Origin: Salvelinus alpinus
Lineage: Eukaryota; Chordata; Actinopteri; Salmoniformes; Salmonidae
DNA length: 64,000 nt
Direction of reading: 5' to 3'
Assembly (NCBI RefSeq): GCF_045679555.1
Contig: NC_092110.1
Coordinates: forward strand, 5,452,390 to 5,516,389
Below are positions 1-9,527 of the stretch, piece after piece; positions within the stretch are counted from its first letter, which is position 1, and each line of letters starts with the position of its first letter. The translations under genes were made by a program, and so were the position numbers. The notes below the pieces were generated by a model. It worked only from the letters and a program-made list of their open reading frames with translations. It searched no databases and was not told where the DNA came from.

Positions 1-888
1 TCAGCACTCCTTGTCTGAGACGCATTGTGAATATGGCCCTGGTTCTGTCGGATTAAGGCTGCTGTGTCTGTTTCTTTACTTTTCCTGATTGCCCAACCAA
101 TGCCCACTGTTTTAGCCCATGGAACCCCCTTACTATATGAGGGTTTGTGTAGTGTGTGTGTAGTAGTAGGAAAGTAAATTGTGGGGGTTTTTGTCTCTTC
201 AAACCCGGAAAGTGGTGAGGCGCTGACGTTTTTCGGGCCGTGGTTTCTTAGAAGAGCACTTGCATTGACAGACAGACCGACCGACAGAGAAAAGTAAGGA
301 GTTTTCCAGTCCAGGGGCTGGTGTAGAGCAGGCCACATGAAAACAGACCCAGCCACTGTAGTCAGTCCACCACAGCCAACGATTAGTAGACTGAGATCAT
401 TAATAAGCACCATCACAGCTGCCTGCCTCCATCTCTCTTTTTTCTCTCTCCTTCTTCTCCTCATCTCGCTCACTCTCTCTCTCTCCCCCTCGTTCTGTTT
501 TTCCTTTCCATTGACACGCTCCAGACATACAGGCTTCCGATCTAAAAAGTATCCACGTTTCAAAACAAGCTCTTATAAACAGCTGTTATCCAGGTTCAGA
601 TCTCTGGCGACAAATCTGCCCTTCCCTTGTTTATCAGAAGACGTCATGGTCCTGAGAGAGAGGGGGGGGGGGATTCTGGGTCGACTCGCTCCAGATCTGA
701 CCTCTGCTTGGACTGACCCACTTCTGGAGTGGACCCTCCTTGTCCCCATACGCACTCACGCATGCCCACACGCACTCGCATGCCAACACACGCGCTGTAA
801 AACCATGAAACACGTGACACGTTTATAACCTAAACATCAGTGTTTACAATTTAGAGATTAGGCATTTAGATTAGCCAATAAGTGTTCT
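1..888. other. Unassigned sequence upstream of the LTR element
   Basis: No exon with kinesin similarity was recognised. The stretch contains pyrimidine-rich DNA (430-500), GACA/GACC repeats near 268-290, and a G run near 660. An open frame at 337-828 has low-complexity Ser/Leu content and no recognisable domain. It could be an intron of STARD9 or DNA upstream of it. Confidence 0.4.
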
Positions 889-1291
889 TGTAACGTCCTG
901 ACCAGAGTTCTTATGTGTTTTGCTTGTTTAGTGTTGGTCAGGGCGTGAGCTGGGTGGGAATTCTATTTTGTGTGTCTTGTTCGTCTGTTTCTGTGTCCAG
1001 CCTAATATGGTTCTCAATCAGAGACAGCTGTGAATCGTTGTCCCTGATTGAGAATCATATATAGGTGGCTTGTTTTGTGTTGGGGATTGTGGGTGGTTGT
1101 TACCTGTCTCTGTGTTTGTGTTCTGCACCAGATAGGTCTGTATTGGTTTGCCACTTTTGTTATTTTGTTTTTGTATCGTGTTCACTGTTTATTTGTTTAA
1201 TTAAACATGTTGAGCACTGGCTACGCTGCGTGTTGGTCCGATCCCTGTTTCACCCCCTCTTCTAGTGAAGAGAGGGAAGGCCGCCGTTACA
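889..1291 (+). repeat. 5' LTR
   Basis: It carries TG...CA ends. Unlike the 3' copy it contains a palindrome at about 1012-1066 (TTCTCAATCAG...CTGATTGAGAA), which can fold into a hairpin and is precisely missing from the 3' LTR. Confidence 0.85.
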
Positions 1292-1695
1292 GAACCACCC
1301 ACCACCAAAGGACCAAGCAGCGTAGCAACGGGCAGCAGCGACAGCAGCAGCAGCGGCCCAGTACACAGGACTACTGGACATGGGAGGACGAGCTGGATGG
1401 TAAAGGACCCTGGGCAGAGCCAGAGGAGTATCGCCGCCCCAAAGCAGAGCTGGAGGCAGCTAAAGCGGAGAGGCGGCGGTTTGAGGAGCTAGCTTGGCAG
1501 CAGGAGCCTGATCTGGGTTACACCACTTGGGAGGAAATAAACAGGTGGTCGGTTGACCCAGGGAGAGTGCCGGAGCCCGCCTGGGATTCGATGGAGCAAT
1601 GTGCGGAGGGATACCGCCAAATGAGGTTAGCACGACAGCGCGGTAAGAAGCCTGAGAAGAAACCCCAAAAATTTATTGGGGGGGGGGGGAGGTAG
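1207..1695 (+). CDS. LTR element ORF1, charged gag-like N-terminal frame
   Basis: The frame begins within the 5' LTR and reads into the interior. It encodes a Gln/Arg-rich stretch followed by a charged helical region with aromatic residues (YWTWEDELDGKGPWAEPEEY, ELEAAKAERRRFEELAWQQE, WEEINRW) and ends at a run of eleven G at 1679-1689. The helical, charged, Trp-containing character suits a small structural (gag-like) protein, but no named domain is recognised. The next frame overlaps it at the G run, so both may have been one polypeptide. The start codon is uncertain. Confidence 0.45.
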   Translation: MLSTGYAACWSDPCFTPSSSEEREGRRYRTTHHQRTKQRSNGQQRQQQQRPSTQDYWTWEDELDGKGPWAEPEEYRRPKAELEAAKAERRRFEELAWQQEPDLGYTTWEEINRWSVDPGRVPEPAWDSMEQCAEGYRQMRLARQRGKKPEKKPQKFIGGGGR

Positions 1696-3610
1696 GAAAC
1701 CTGCGCCCACTTCCCATGCTTACCGTGGAGAGCGGGAGTACGGGCAGACACCGTGTTATGCGGAAGAGCGCACGGTGTCTCGTGTACGTGTGTATAGCCC
1801 GGTGCGGGTTATTCCACCTCCCCGCACTGGGCGGGCTAGAATGAGCATTGAGCCAAGTGCCATGAAGCCGGCTCAACATATCTGGCCTCCAGTACGCCTC
1901 CTCGGGCCGGTGTACATGGCACCAGCCTTACGAATGGTGTCCCCGGTTCGCCTACACAGCCCAGTGCGGGTTATTCCACCTCCCCGCACTGGACGGGCTA
2001 CGGGGAGCATTCAACCAGGTAAGGTTGGGCAGGCTCAGTGCTCAAGGGAGCCAGTACGTCTGCACGGTCCGGTATATCCGGCGCCACCTTCCCGCCCCAG
2101 CCCAGTACCACCAGTTCCGGCACCACGCACCAAGCCTCCTGTGCGTCTCCAGAGCCCTGTACGCACTGTTCCTTCTCCCCGCACTCGCCCTGAGGTGCGT
2201 GCCCTCAGCCCGGTACCACCAGTGCCGGTATCACGCACCAGGCCTATAGTGCGCCTCGAGAGTCCAGTGTGCTCTGTTCCTGTTCCACGCACTCTCCCTG
2301 TGGTGCGTGTCTCCAGCCCAGTGCCTCCAATTCCGGCACCACGCACCAAGCCTCCTGTGCGTCTCCAGAGCCCTGTACGCACTGTTCCTTCTCCCCGCAC
2401 TCGCCCTGAGGTGCGTGCCCTCAGCCCGGTACCACCAGTGCCGGTATCACGCACCAGGCCTATAGTGCGCCTCGAGAGTCCAGTGTGCTCTGTTCCTGTT
2501 CCACGCACTCTCCCTGTGGTGCGTGTCTCCAGCCCAGTGCCTCCAGTTCCGGCACCACGCACCAAGCCTCCTGTGCGTCTCCAGAGCCCTGTACGCACTG
2601 TTCCTTCTCCCCGCACTCGCCCTGAGGTGCGTGCCCTCAGCCCGGTACCACCAGTTCCGGCACCACGCACCAGGCCTACTGTGCGCCTCAGCAGGTCAGA
2701 GTCGGCCGTCTGCCCAACGCCGCCTGCACTGCTCGTCTGCCCAGCGCCGTCTGAGCTGCCTGCACTGCTCGTCTGCCCAGCGCTGTCTGAGCCATCCGTC
2801 TGCCCAGCGCCGTCTGAGCCATCCGTCTGCCCAGCGCCGTCTGAGCCATCCGTCTGCCACGAGCCTTCAGAGCCGCCCGTCTGTCCCGAGCCATTAGAGC
2901 CGTCCGTCAGTCAGGAGCCGCTAGAGCCGTCCGTCAGTCAGGAGCTGCCAGAGCCGCCAGCCAGTCAGGAAATGCCAGAGCCGCCAGCCAGTCAGGAAAT
3001 GCCAGAGCCGCCAGCCAGTCAGGAGCTGCCAGAGCCGCCAGCCAGTCAGGAGCTGCCAGAGCCGCCAGCCAGTCAGGAGCTGCCAGAGCCGCCAGCCAGT
3101 CAGGAGCTGCCAGAGCCGCCAGCCAGTCAGGAGCTGCCAGAGCCGGCAGCCAGTCAGGAGCTGCCCTACAGTCATGAGCTGCCCTCCAGTCATGAGCTGC
3201 CCTCCAGTCATGAGCTGCCCTCCAGTCATGAGCTGCCCTCCAGTTATGAGCTGCCACTCAGCCCGGAGCTGCCATTAGTCCGGAGCTGCCCTTCAGTCCG
3301 GAGCTGCCCTTCAGTCCGGAGTTGCCCCTCTGTCCTGAGTTGCCCCTCTGTCCTGAGCTGCCTCTCTGTCCTGAGCTACCTCTCTGTCCTGAGCTACCTC
3401 TCTGTCCTGAGCTACCTCTCTGTCCTGAGCTACCTCCTAAATCATGTGGGGGCCTTAGGGAGGATTCTTAGGCCAAGGTCGTGGGCGAGGGTCGCCACTC
3501 AAAGGACGCTAAGGAGGGGGACAAAGACAGTGGTGGAGTGGTGTCCTCGTCCACCGCCGGAGCCGCCACCGCGGACAGAGGCCCACCCAGACCCTCCCCT
3601 TGAGTTTTAG
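1676..3610 (+). CDS. LTR element ORF2, proline-rich tandem-repeat protein
   Basis: A frame of 644 codons from the G run to TAG at 3608. It begins RKPAPTSHAYRGERE and is then built from repeats: PVRVIPPPRTGRA-type motifs, a 72-residue unit (216 bp) present about 2.6 times between about 2121 and 2690 with PVPPVPxPRT cores, a PSEPSVCPA series, about eight copies of a 9-residue EPPASQELP unit (2930-3165), an 18-bp SSHELP series (3171-3250), and a final VLSYLS series. The extensin-like, probably disordered composition has no enzyme motif. Repeat expansion and a conserved frame suggest it was once translated. The last codons precede the polypurine tract. Confidence 0.45.
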   Translation: MGGGGGRKPAPTSHAYRGEREYGQTPCYAEERTVSRVRVYSPVRVIPPPRTGRARMSIEPSAMKPAQHIWPPVRLLGPVYMAPALRMVSPVRLHSPVRVIPPPRTGRATGSIQPGKVGQAQCSREPVRLHGPVYPAPPSRPSPVPPVPAPRTKPPVRLQSPVRTVPSPRTRPEVRALSPVPPVPVSRTRPIVRLESPVCSVPVPRTLPVVRVSSPVPPIPAPRTKPPVRLQSPVRTVPSPRTRPEVRALSPVPPVPVSRTRPIVRLESPVCSVPVPRTLPVVRVSSPVPPVPAPRTKPPVRLQSPVRTVPSPRTRPEVRALSPVPPVPAPRTRPTVRLSRSESAVCPTPPALLVCPAPSELPALLVCPALSEPSVCPAPSEPSVCPAPSEPSVCHEPSEPPVCPEPLEPSVSQEPLEPSVSQELPEPPASQEMPEPPASQEMPEPPASQELPEPPASQELPEPPASQELPEPPASQELPEPPASQELPEPAASQELPYSHELPSSHELPSSHELPSSHELPSSYELPLSPELPLVRSCPSVRSCPSVRSCPSVLSCPSVLSCLSVLSYLSVLSYLSVLSYLSVLSYLLNHVGALGRILRPRSWARVATQRTLRRGTKTVVEWCPRPPPEPPPRTEAHPDPPLEF

Positions 3611-3648
3611 GGGTGCGTTCGGAGTCCGCACCTCAGGGGGGGGGGTAC

Positions 3649-3996
3649 TGTAACGTCCTGACCAGAGTTCTTATGTGTTTTGCTTGTTTAGTGTTGGTCA
3701 GGGCGTGAGCTGGGTGGGAATTCTATGTTGTGTGTCTAGTTCGTCTGTTTCTGTGTCCAGCCTAATATGGTGGCTTGTTTTGTGTTGGGGATTGTGGGTG
3801 GTTGTTACCTGTCTCTGTGTTTGTGTTCTGCACCAGATAGGTCTGTATCGGTTTGCCACTTTTGTTATTTTGTTTTTGTATCGTGTTCACTGTTTATTTG
3901 TTTAATTAAACATGTTGAGCACTGGCTACGCTGCGTGTTGGTCCGATCCCTGTTTCACCCCCTCTTCTAGTGAAGAGAGGGAAGGCCGCCGTTACA
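3649..3996 (+). repeat. 3' LTR
   Basis: It matches the 5' LTR from the TGTAACGTCC start to the GTTACA end, lacks the 55-bp palindromic segment, and has few point differences. High identity indicates a fairly recent insertion. Confidence 0.85.
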
Positions 3997-4001
3997 GTTC
4001 T

Positions 4002-4690
4002 CATCTTAAACCCAGGCGTTTAGAATGCAAGATTAAACATGATAGACATGTTTTTCTAGTTTCCAACCAGGAGAACACCTGTATCTATTTTAAACACTAG
4101 TGTTTCATTAGAAATTGATGTGACTTTTCCATTCCATCAGTGTTAGGAATGTCTGGCACCTTACCTACATTTCAGCCCAACTGAACATGACATGATAATA
4201 TATTCCAATTGTTGGATATCCTGGCTCTGGCTGGAGACCACAATGTTGAGGATAAGTAGGCCTTAACTAAATGCCTTATGAAATGTATAATATGTGGTCA
4301 TAAAGGGTTTACTTGTAATTAACACTTTAACTTAGGCAGTCACTTGGTGAAAGCTTCTGGAATAGAAATGATTGAATGCAACAACCATACCTCTGTCACT
4401 AACAAACACTGTCATGGGTGGGTATCTCTCACATTCACTCGAAAGGCCTGCTGGGAAATATGCAGATATGGCTTTACGCCCTAGATTTTTAGAACAACCC
4501 CCCCAGTGTTTAGTGTTTAAAATCTAAACACCTTGTGCTGAATAAACATCTGCATATGTTTAAAAAGTGTTACAGTGAATTAACATGTTCTGGGGTTTAC
4601 AATCTAAACACTGTGATGCGTTTTCATTGAAATTCTAAATGCCTTGGCACGTTTAAAAAGTGTTACAGAAAAGTGTTTAGTTGTGTGTTC
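4002..4690. repeat. Old AT-rich dispersed repeat with AACACT/AGTGTT motifs
   Basis: The segment is rich in TAAACACT, AGTGTTTA and AAAAAGTGTTACAG motifs. Its part TTGGATATCCTGGCTCTGGCTGG with CTCTGTCACTAACAAA is similar to 38029-38155, so both belong to one family. The DNA just before the LTR element (829-888) has the same motifs, suggesting that the LTR element inserted into this repeat. Confidence 0.4.
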
Positions 4691-4695
4691 AGATC

Positions 4696-4755
4696 CTACA
4701 CACACACACACACACACACAACACAACACAACACAACACAACACACACACACACC
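4696..4755. repeat. CA/AACAC microsatellite
   Basis: A (CA)n run is followed by about six AACAC units and then CA again. Confidence 0.9.
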
Positions 4756-5639
4756 AGCTACACCTTCAGTCGGTCACCAGGGTCTCCCACTGCTTCCTGT
4801 CCCCCTGTTTGGCCTGATGGTTTTGACCTGTGTTTCCTTGCCAGAGTGGAATCTATATTCTGCTTTCCTCCCTTCATTGTGAAGCAGGTTTGTATTTGTT
4901 TCTGTTTTTGTCAAGAGAAGGAAAGCAAACGCCAAGCCTTTAGTCATTGTATTCAGATGCAGTTTCCTCTGGGCCGGTTGGACACATGGCAACACCTACA
5001 CAAACACACATTTACTCTCACACAGACAGACAGACAGAGCCTTCCTGTTGATGGGAGTGAGTTCAGTTTGTCGCGGTGTGTTTTGGGCGATCATTCTACA
5101 GACTCTCGCTCTGGCCCTTCTCTCTGTTGGCTATTCTCTCTATGAGCTGCTTGAATCTGGATCCGTAGTTAGTTAGTCAGCAGCCCCATAATGCACTGTG
5201 TCTCTTACCTCACAGGTCTGCTTTGTTGGCCACATACCTCCCAGTTTTCTGTGCCGCCAGGCCAGTTGGCCAGGCCAGGGCTCTGCGAAAGTAGGTTGGA
5301 GCAGTGAGAGCCTATTGTGTTCTTTCAGGGATGCCGTCCGCCAAATGATTGTTATATGACAATGAGACACAATAGACTGATTCAGATGATGTCGGGGCCT
5401 GTGTTATTCATCGTCAATAAGAATACCTCCCTGCCGGTGGAAGTCATTGTGATAATGGAGAGGTATGTGCGTGTGCATACTCAAGGTCAGTATCGAAAGA
5501 GTTAAGAGTCGACAGTAGTGTGGTGACGTGGAGTTTCGTGCTCTTTGTGTGCTGAGAGTTTCTGCTTTAACAAGGTTACTATTGATTCTGTCTGCCAGTG
5601 AGGACAGGGAGGAGAGTTTGAGCTATCGAGAGAGGTGGA
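4756..5639. other. Unassigned non-coding stretch
   Basis: Unique-looking sequence with short low-complexity tracts (CACA, GACAGACA near 5025). No splice-bounded coding segment was recognised. Confidence 0.4.
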
Positions 5640-6812
5640 GGGGGGGGCAGTAGTGTGGGGGGGGGGCAAGATTGAGGTGGAGAGAGGGGGACAGGAGTGA
5701 GGGGAGAGGGGGCAAGATTGAGGTGGAGAGAGGGGGACAGGAGTGTGGGGGGGGGGGGCAAGATTGAGGTGGAGAGAGGGGGACAGGAGTGAGGGGAGAG
5801 GGGGCAAGATTGAGGTGGAGAGAGGGGGACAGGACTGTGGGGGGAGGGGCAAGATTGAGGTGGAGAGAGGGGGACAGGAGTGAGGGGAGAGGGGCAAGAT
5901 TGAGGTGGAGAGCGGGGACAGGAGTGAGGGGAGAGGGGGCAAGATTGAGGTGGAGAGAGGGGGACAGGAGTGAGGGGGGAGGGGGACAGGAGTGAGGGGA
6001 GAGTGGCAAGATTGAGGTGGAGAGAGGGGGACAGGAGTGAGGGGAGAGGGGGCAAGATTGAGGTGGAGAGAGGGGGACAGGAGTGAGGGGAGAGGGGGCA
6101 AGATTGAGGTGGAGAGAGGGGGACAGGAGTGAGGGGAGAGGGGCAAGATTGAGGTGGAGAGCGGGGACAGGAGTGAGGGGAGAGGGGGCAAGATTGAGGT
6201 AGAGAGAGGGGGACAGGAGTGTGGGGAGAGGGGGCAAGATTGAGGTGGAGAGAGGGGGACAGGAGTGAGGGGAGAGGGGGCAAGATTGAGGTGGAGAGAG
6301 GGGGACAGTAGTGCGGGGGGGGCAAGATTGAGGTGGAGAGAGGGGGACAGGAGTGAGGGGAGAGGGGCAAGATTGAGGTGGAGAGCGGGGACAGGAGTGA
6401 GGGGAGAGGGGGCAAGATTGAGGTGGAGAGAGGGGGACAGGAGTGAGGGGAGAGGGGCAAGATTGAGGTGGAGAGCGGGGACAGGAGTGAGGGGAGAGGG
6501 GGCAAGATTGAGGTGGAGAGAGGGGGACAGGAGTGTGGGGAGAGGGGGCAAGATTGAGGTGGAGAGGGGGGGACAGGAGTGTGGGGAGAGGGGGCAAGAT
6601 TGAGGTGGAGAGAGGGGGACAGGAGTGAGGGGAGAGGGGGCAAGATTGAGGTGGAGAGAGGGGGACAGGAGTGTGGGGAGAGGGGGCAAGATTGAGGTGG
6701 AGAGAGGGGGACAGGAGTGTGGGGGGAGGGGGCAAGATTGAGGTGGAGAGAGGGGGACAGTAGTGCGGGGGGGGGGCAAGATTGAGGTGGAGAGAGGGGG
6801 ACAGGAGTGAGG
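5640..6812. repeat. G-rich 46-bp minisatellite
   Basis: About 25 units of a 44-46-bp purine-rich sequence with the core GGGGCAAGATTGAGGTGGAG and a GGGGGACAGGAGTGAGGGG spacer. Length varies in G runs of four to ten. The plus strand is almost pure purine with dense G tracts, which suits G-quadruplex or triplex formation. The lack of stops on the minus strand creates long Pro/Ser/Leu frames that are artefacts of the repeat. Confidence 0.92.
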
Positions 6813-7144
6813 GAGGAAGGGAGAGAGAGAGACAGAATCCAGCGTAACGAATGGTATGGGGACAGGAGTGGCACGGCCCTTTGTGGTGTGGCTGGGGAAC
6901 CCCTATTCAAGCGGCAGAGTTAAACGGGGGCATAGCTTGGTGTTCTGGATTCCACTGCACTACAGTCAGCATAATTTACAACCAAACACACAATGTACTA
7001 GTCTAGCTTCTTCAACAGGTGTCAGCCAAACACATCATGTAGACTAACTACAACAGCACAGCATTCGTAATGGCTACTCATTTTTGCTAGCTCTGCTAAT
7101 TGACTTTACACACAAACACACTGGATTTACCACTACTCCTCCCA

Positions 7145-7247
7145 TAGCCTGGTCCCAGATCTGTCTGTGCTGTCTTGCCAGCTCCTATGTTCATCATGGT
7201 CATGATGGAGTTGACTATACAGCACAAACAGATCTGGGACCAGACTA
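7145..7247. mobile_element. Short palindromic MITE
   Basis: Inverted arms of about 25 bp: CTGGTCCCAGATCTGTCTGTG at the left and its near-complement ending CAGATCTGGGACCAG at the right. The centre has a second small palindrome (CATCATGGTCATGATG). No coding capacity. Confidence 0.7.
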
Positions 7248-8121
7248 GTGCTCCCGCCCTCTGTGCACTTATCAAACCAATAGGTCAGCGGTTCCCAACC
7301 TGTTCCGTCACGGGGGCCACCTCATCACTGTCAGAAGCTCCTGAGGACCACCATTCACGAGTCGAGGATTTTTTTAAACATAAAATATCTCGGAGGTCAA
7401 ATTTAGTTCATTTTAGCAGTGAACTATTATTGTTATTGTAAATATTTTGCATTGTCAAAAGCTTATAATACCATTTACACTCCCCACTGTTATTATTAGT
7501 GGGTTGAAACCCACTGCAATAGGTTTTGTTGTGCATTCCTTTGTAGGATGACAACAGCCTACCCAGTACCCTCTCTCTCTCTCTCCTACTGTTGAGGCAT
7601 CCTCTGGGGACGTTGATAGACTGTTACTGCCGTAAGGGTTTGCCTGTTAACACGTAGACACGTACACATGTCTTTATTGGGTTACTGGGTGCTGTAGTTT
7701 GACTGTTTCTGTGTTGGCGTGTGGGGAAATAGCCATTAGATAAGACACAAGGCTACTGGTGGTAATTGCGTAACCAAACCTCAAATCTCACGTGTGTTGG
7801 CCTGCTGCTAGCTGTTAGGAGAGACAGGATGCATTGCAGTAGTGATGCTGTTGATTTTCGTCTGAGATACTCTGTGTTTGGTTGTTTCTGTGTTGGCCTG
7901 TGGTCAACGGCAGTTAAGACATAAAACTACTGGTGTCCTCTGTGCTGTTCTCCATGTGCTCTGTCTGGCTGACTGACTGACTGGCTGACTGGCTGACTGG
8001 CTGACTACACCTCTCTAGTCAATATTGACCCTCTTTACTGACGGAAACAAATGTTGAAACTAACCGTTTGGTTATTATGCGAATCTTATTGGAGGGTCTT
8101 TACGTGGTCTTTCATAAAATA
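7248..8121. other. Non-coding stretch with repeat remnants
   Basis: A GCGGTTCCCAACC motif near 7288 looks like the end of a degraded hAT-type element. A CTGA/CTGG tetranucleotide tract lies at 7970-8006. Two related segments (about 7690-7750 and 7880-7930) share TGTTTCTGTGTTGG and AAGACA...ACTGGTG. No exon recognised. Confidence 0.4.
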
Positions 8122-8570
8122 TTAAAAGGGGCATCCAGTCATCCAACCAAAACATTGTCCTGGTCGTTGAGGGCTTTATCCAACCAAAACATCATCCTGG
8201 TCGTTGAGGGCTTTATCCAACCAAAACATCATCCTGGTCGTTGAGGGCTTTATCCAACCAAAACATCATCCTGGTCGTTGAGGGCTTTATCCAACCAAAA
8301 CATCGTCCTGGTCGTTGAGGGCTTTATCCAACCAAAACATCGTCCTGGTCGTTGAGGGCTTTATCCAACCAAAACATTGTCCTGGTCGTTGAGGGCTTTA
8401 TCCAACCAAAACATCGTCCTGGTCGTTGAGGGCTTTATCCAACCAAAACATTGTCCTGGTCGTTGAGGGCTTTATCCAACCAAAACATCGTCCTGGTCGT
8501 TGAGGGCTTTATCCAACCAAAACATCGTCCTGGTCGTTGAGGGCTTTATCCAACCAAAACATCGTCCTGC
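8122..8570. repeat. 37-bp minisatellite
   Basis: About twelve head-to-tail units of TGGTCGTTGAGGGCTTTATC followed by CAACCAAAACATCRTCC, in constant 37-bp register. The only variants are mostly G/A changes at one or two positions. It lies about 1 kb upstream of the first recognised STARD9 exon. Confidence 0.92.
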
Positions 8571-9527
8571 TCTTTGTGTACATTTGAGGGCTTTTCTCTG
8601 GGTTTGTGTAACGCATAGCTCCAGTAACGTATAGCTCCAGTTCTGTTGGTCGTTCTGTTGGCTGAGAGCTTCTAAGGGAGGAGTAGAACTGTGTTGAAAC
8701 CTGTGGGATCGTTTGTGCTGGGGGAGCAGTGGCGGAGCATTCCTCCCCTCACGCCGTCTCAATGTTCCCTAGACTCTCAGTGGGTCTGGGCCCCCTCCCT
8801 GATCCCGTGTGTTATGGTTATGAAGGAGAATGTGCTGTGTCTGGGGTCTGGCTCTGGATCAAGTTCCTGCTGCTGCTGGTGTGTTTACCTGGGTCTGGGC
8901 CTGCTGGCTGGGCTGCAGGGGGTCAAGCATGTCCTCAGGCCTGGGCAGCGGGTACTGCTTCAACCCCCTCTCTCTGATCTCTCCGTGGCCGAGGGGAGGA
9001 AGGAAAACAATGTGCCCATACTGGCTCTGTGGCTATAGGTATGGGACCTCCTCAGGAACACTGCGCTCTGAGCTCCACGCCTCTTTCGGGAGGTTTATTT
9101 TCCTGCTCGGCGACTCGCTTTCAACTCCCCCACCTATCCGCCCTGCCACCCAGCCTCCCGGCCCTCCTCCTAGCTCTAGCAGGGTGTTTGCTCTCAGTAT
9201 TAGCTGACCTCCTGACTCTGTTCTCCTTAGCTACCTCCCTGGCTCTGCTTCCTAGACGAACACCTCTGCAGGAGAGCAACAACCGAGGCCACTGGCTGGG
9301 TTCCTCAGCGTTGTGTCTGGCTAGTCTGAACACAGCTATAGAAACACTCCGTGACACAATGTATCACACCGGGGACGCTAACTGCTCTCGCCCCATACCT
9401 CCGCCCTTTAACAGTCGCCTTTACGCGTCGAATTTAAGAAAACACTGCTTGTCTGTTGTCGTCTTGTCGCCCGGCACTATGTCGTCTTTTCTTCCTGCTA
9501 GTTGTGCGTTTGTGTGCTCTCCTGTAG
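8571..9527. other. STARD9 intron, GC-richer, no further exon recognised
   Basis: The stretch is relatively GC-rich with open frames but no kinesin-like segment. The upstream motor exon that should precede VFQDLG was looked for and not seen. Confidence 0.4.

Larger units (their letters stand above)
889..3996 (+). mobile_element. Non-autonomous LTR retrotransposon with GTTCT target duplication
   Basis: Two direct terminal repeats start TGTAACGTCCTGACC and end GCCGCCGTTACA: 889-1291 (403 bp) and 3649-3996 (348 bp). They are nearly identical apart from a 55-bp segment present only in the 5' copy. The element is flanked by GTTCT at 884-888 and 3997-4001, a 5-bp target duplication typical of LTR integration. 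A polypurine tract (AGGGGGGGGG, from 3634) lies just before the 3' LTR. The 2.36-kb interior encodes only a gag-like start and a Pro-rich repetitive protein; no protease, reverse transcriptase, RNase H or integrase motif is present, so mobilisation would need another element's enzymes. It appears inserted into an older repeat rich in AACACT/AGTGTT motifs. Confidence 0.85.

Noticed and set aside
337..828. 163-codon plus-strand frame near the window start
   Set aside because: Low-complexity Ser/Leu content from a CT-rich tract, no recognisable domain and no supporting splice signals.
2035..2670. Minus-strand 211-codon frame with Gly/Thr/Arg repeats
   Set aside because: Shadow of the 216-bp coding repeats of the LTR element on the plus strand.
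5502..6910. Three overlapping minus-strand frames of 370-443 codons rich in Pro, Ser and Leu
   Set aside because: They are frames through the 46-bp G-rich minisatellite, open in several phases because the unit lacks stops. No start context, splice sites or family similarity.
8472..8762. Minus-strand frame with repeated GWIKPSTTRTMF-like motif
   Set aside because: It reads through the 37-bp minisatellite.
9029..9400. GC-rich open frame as a candidate for the missing upstream motor exon
   Set aside because: It encodes Ser/Leu/Pro-rich sequence with none of the conserved kinesin blocks (beta1 VAVRVRP, FDYCYW-like) expected before VFQDLG.
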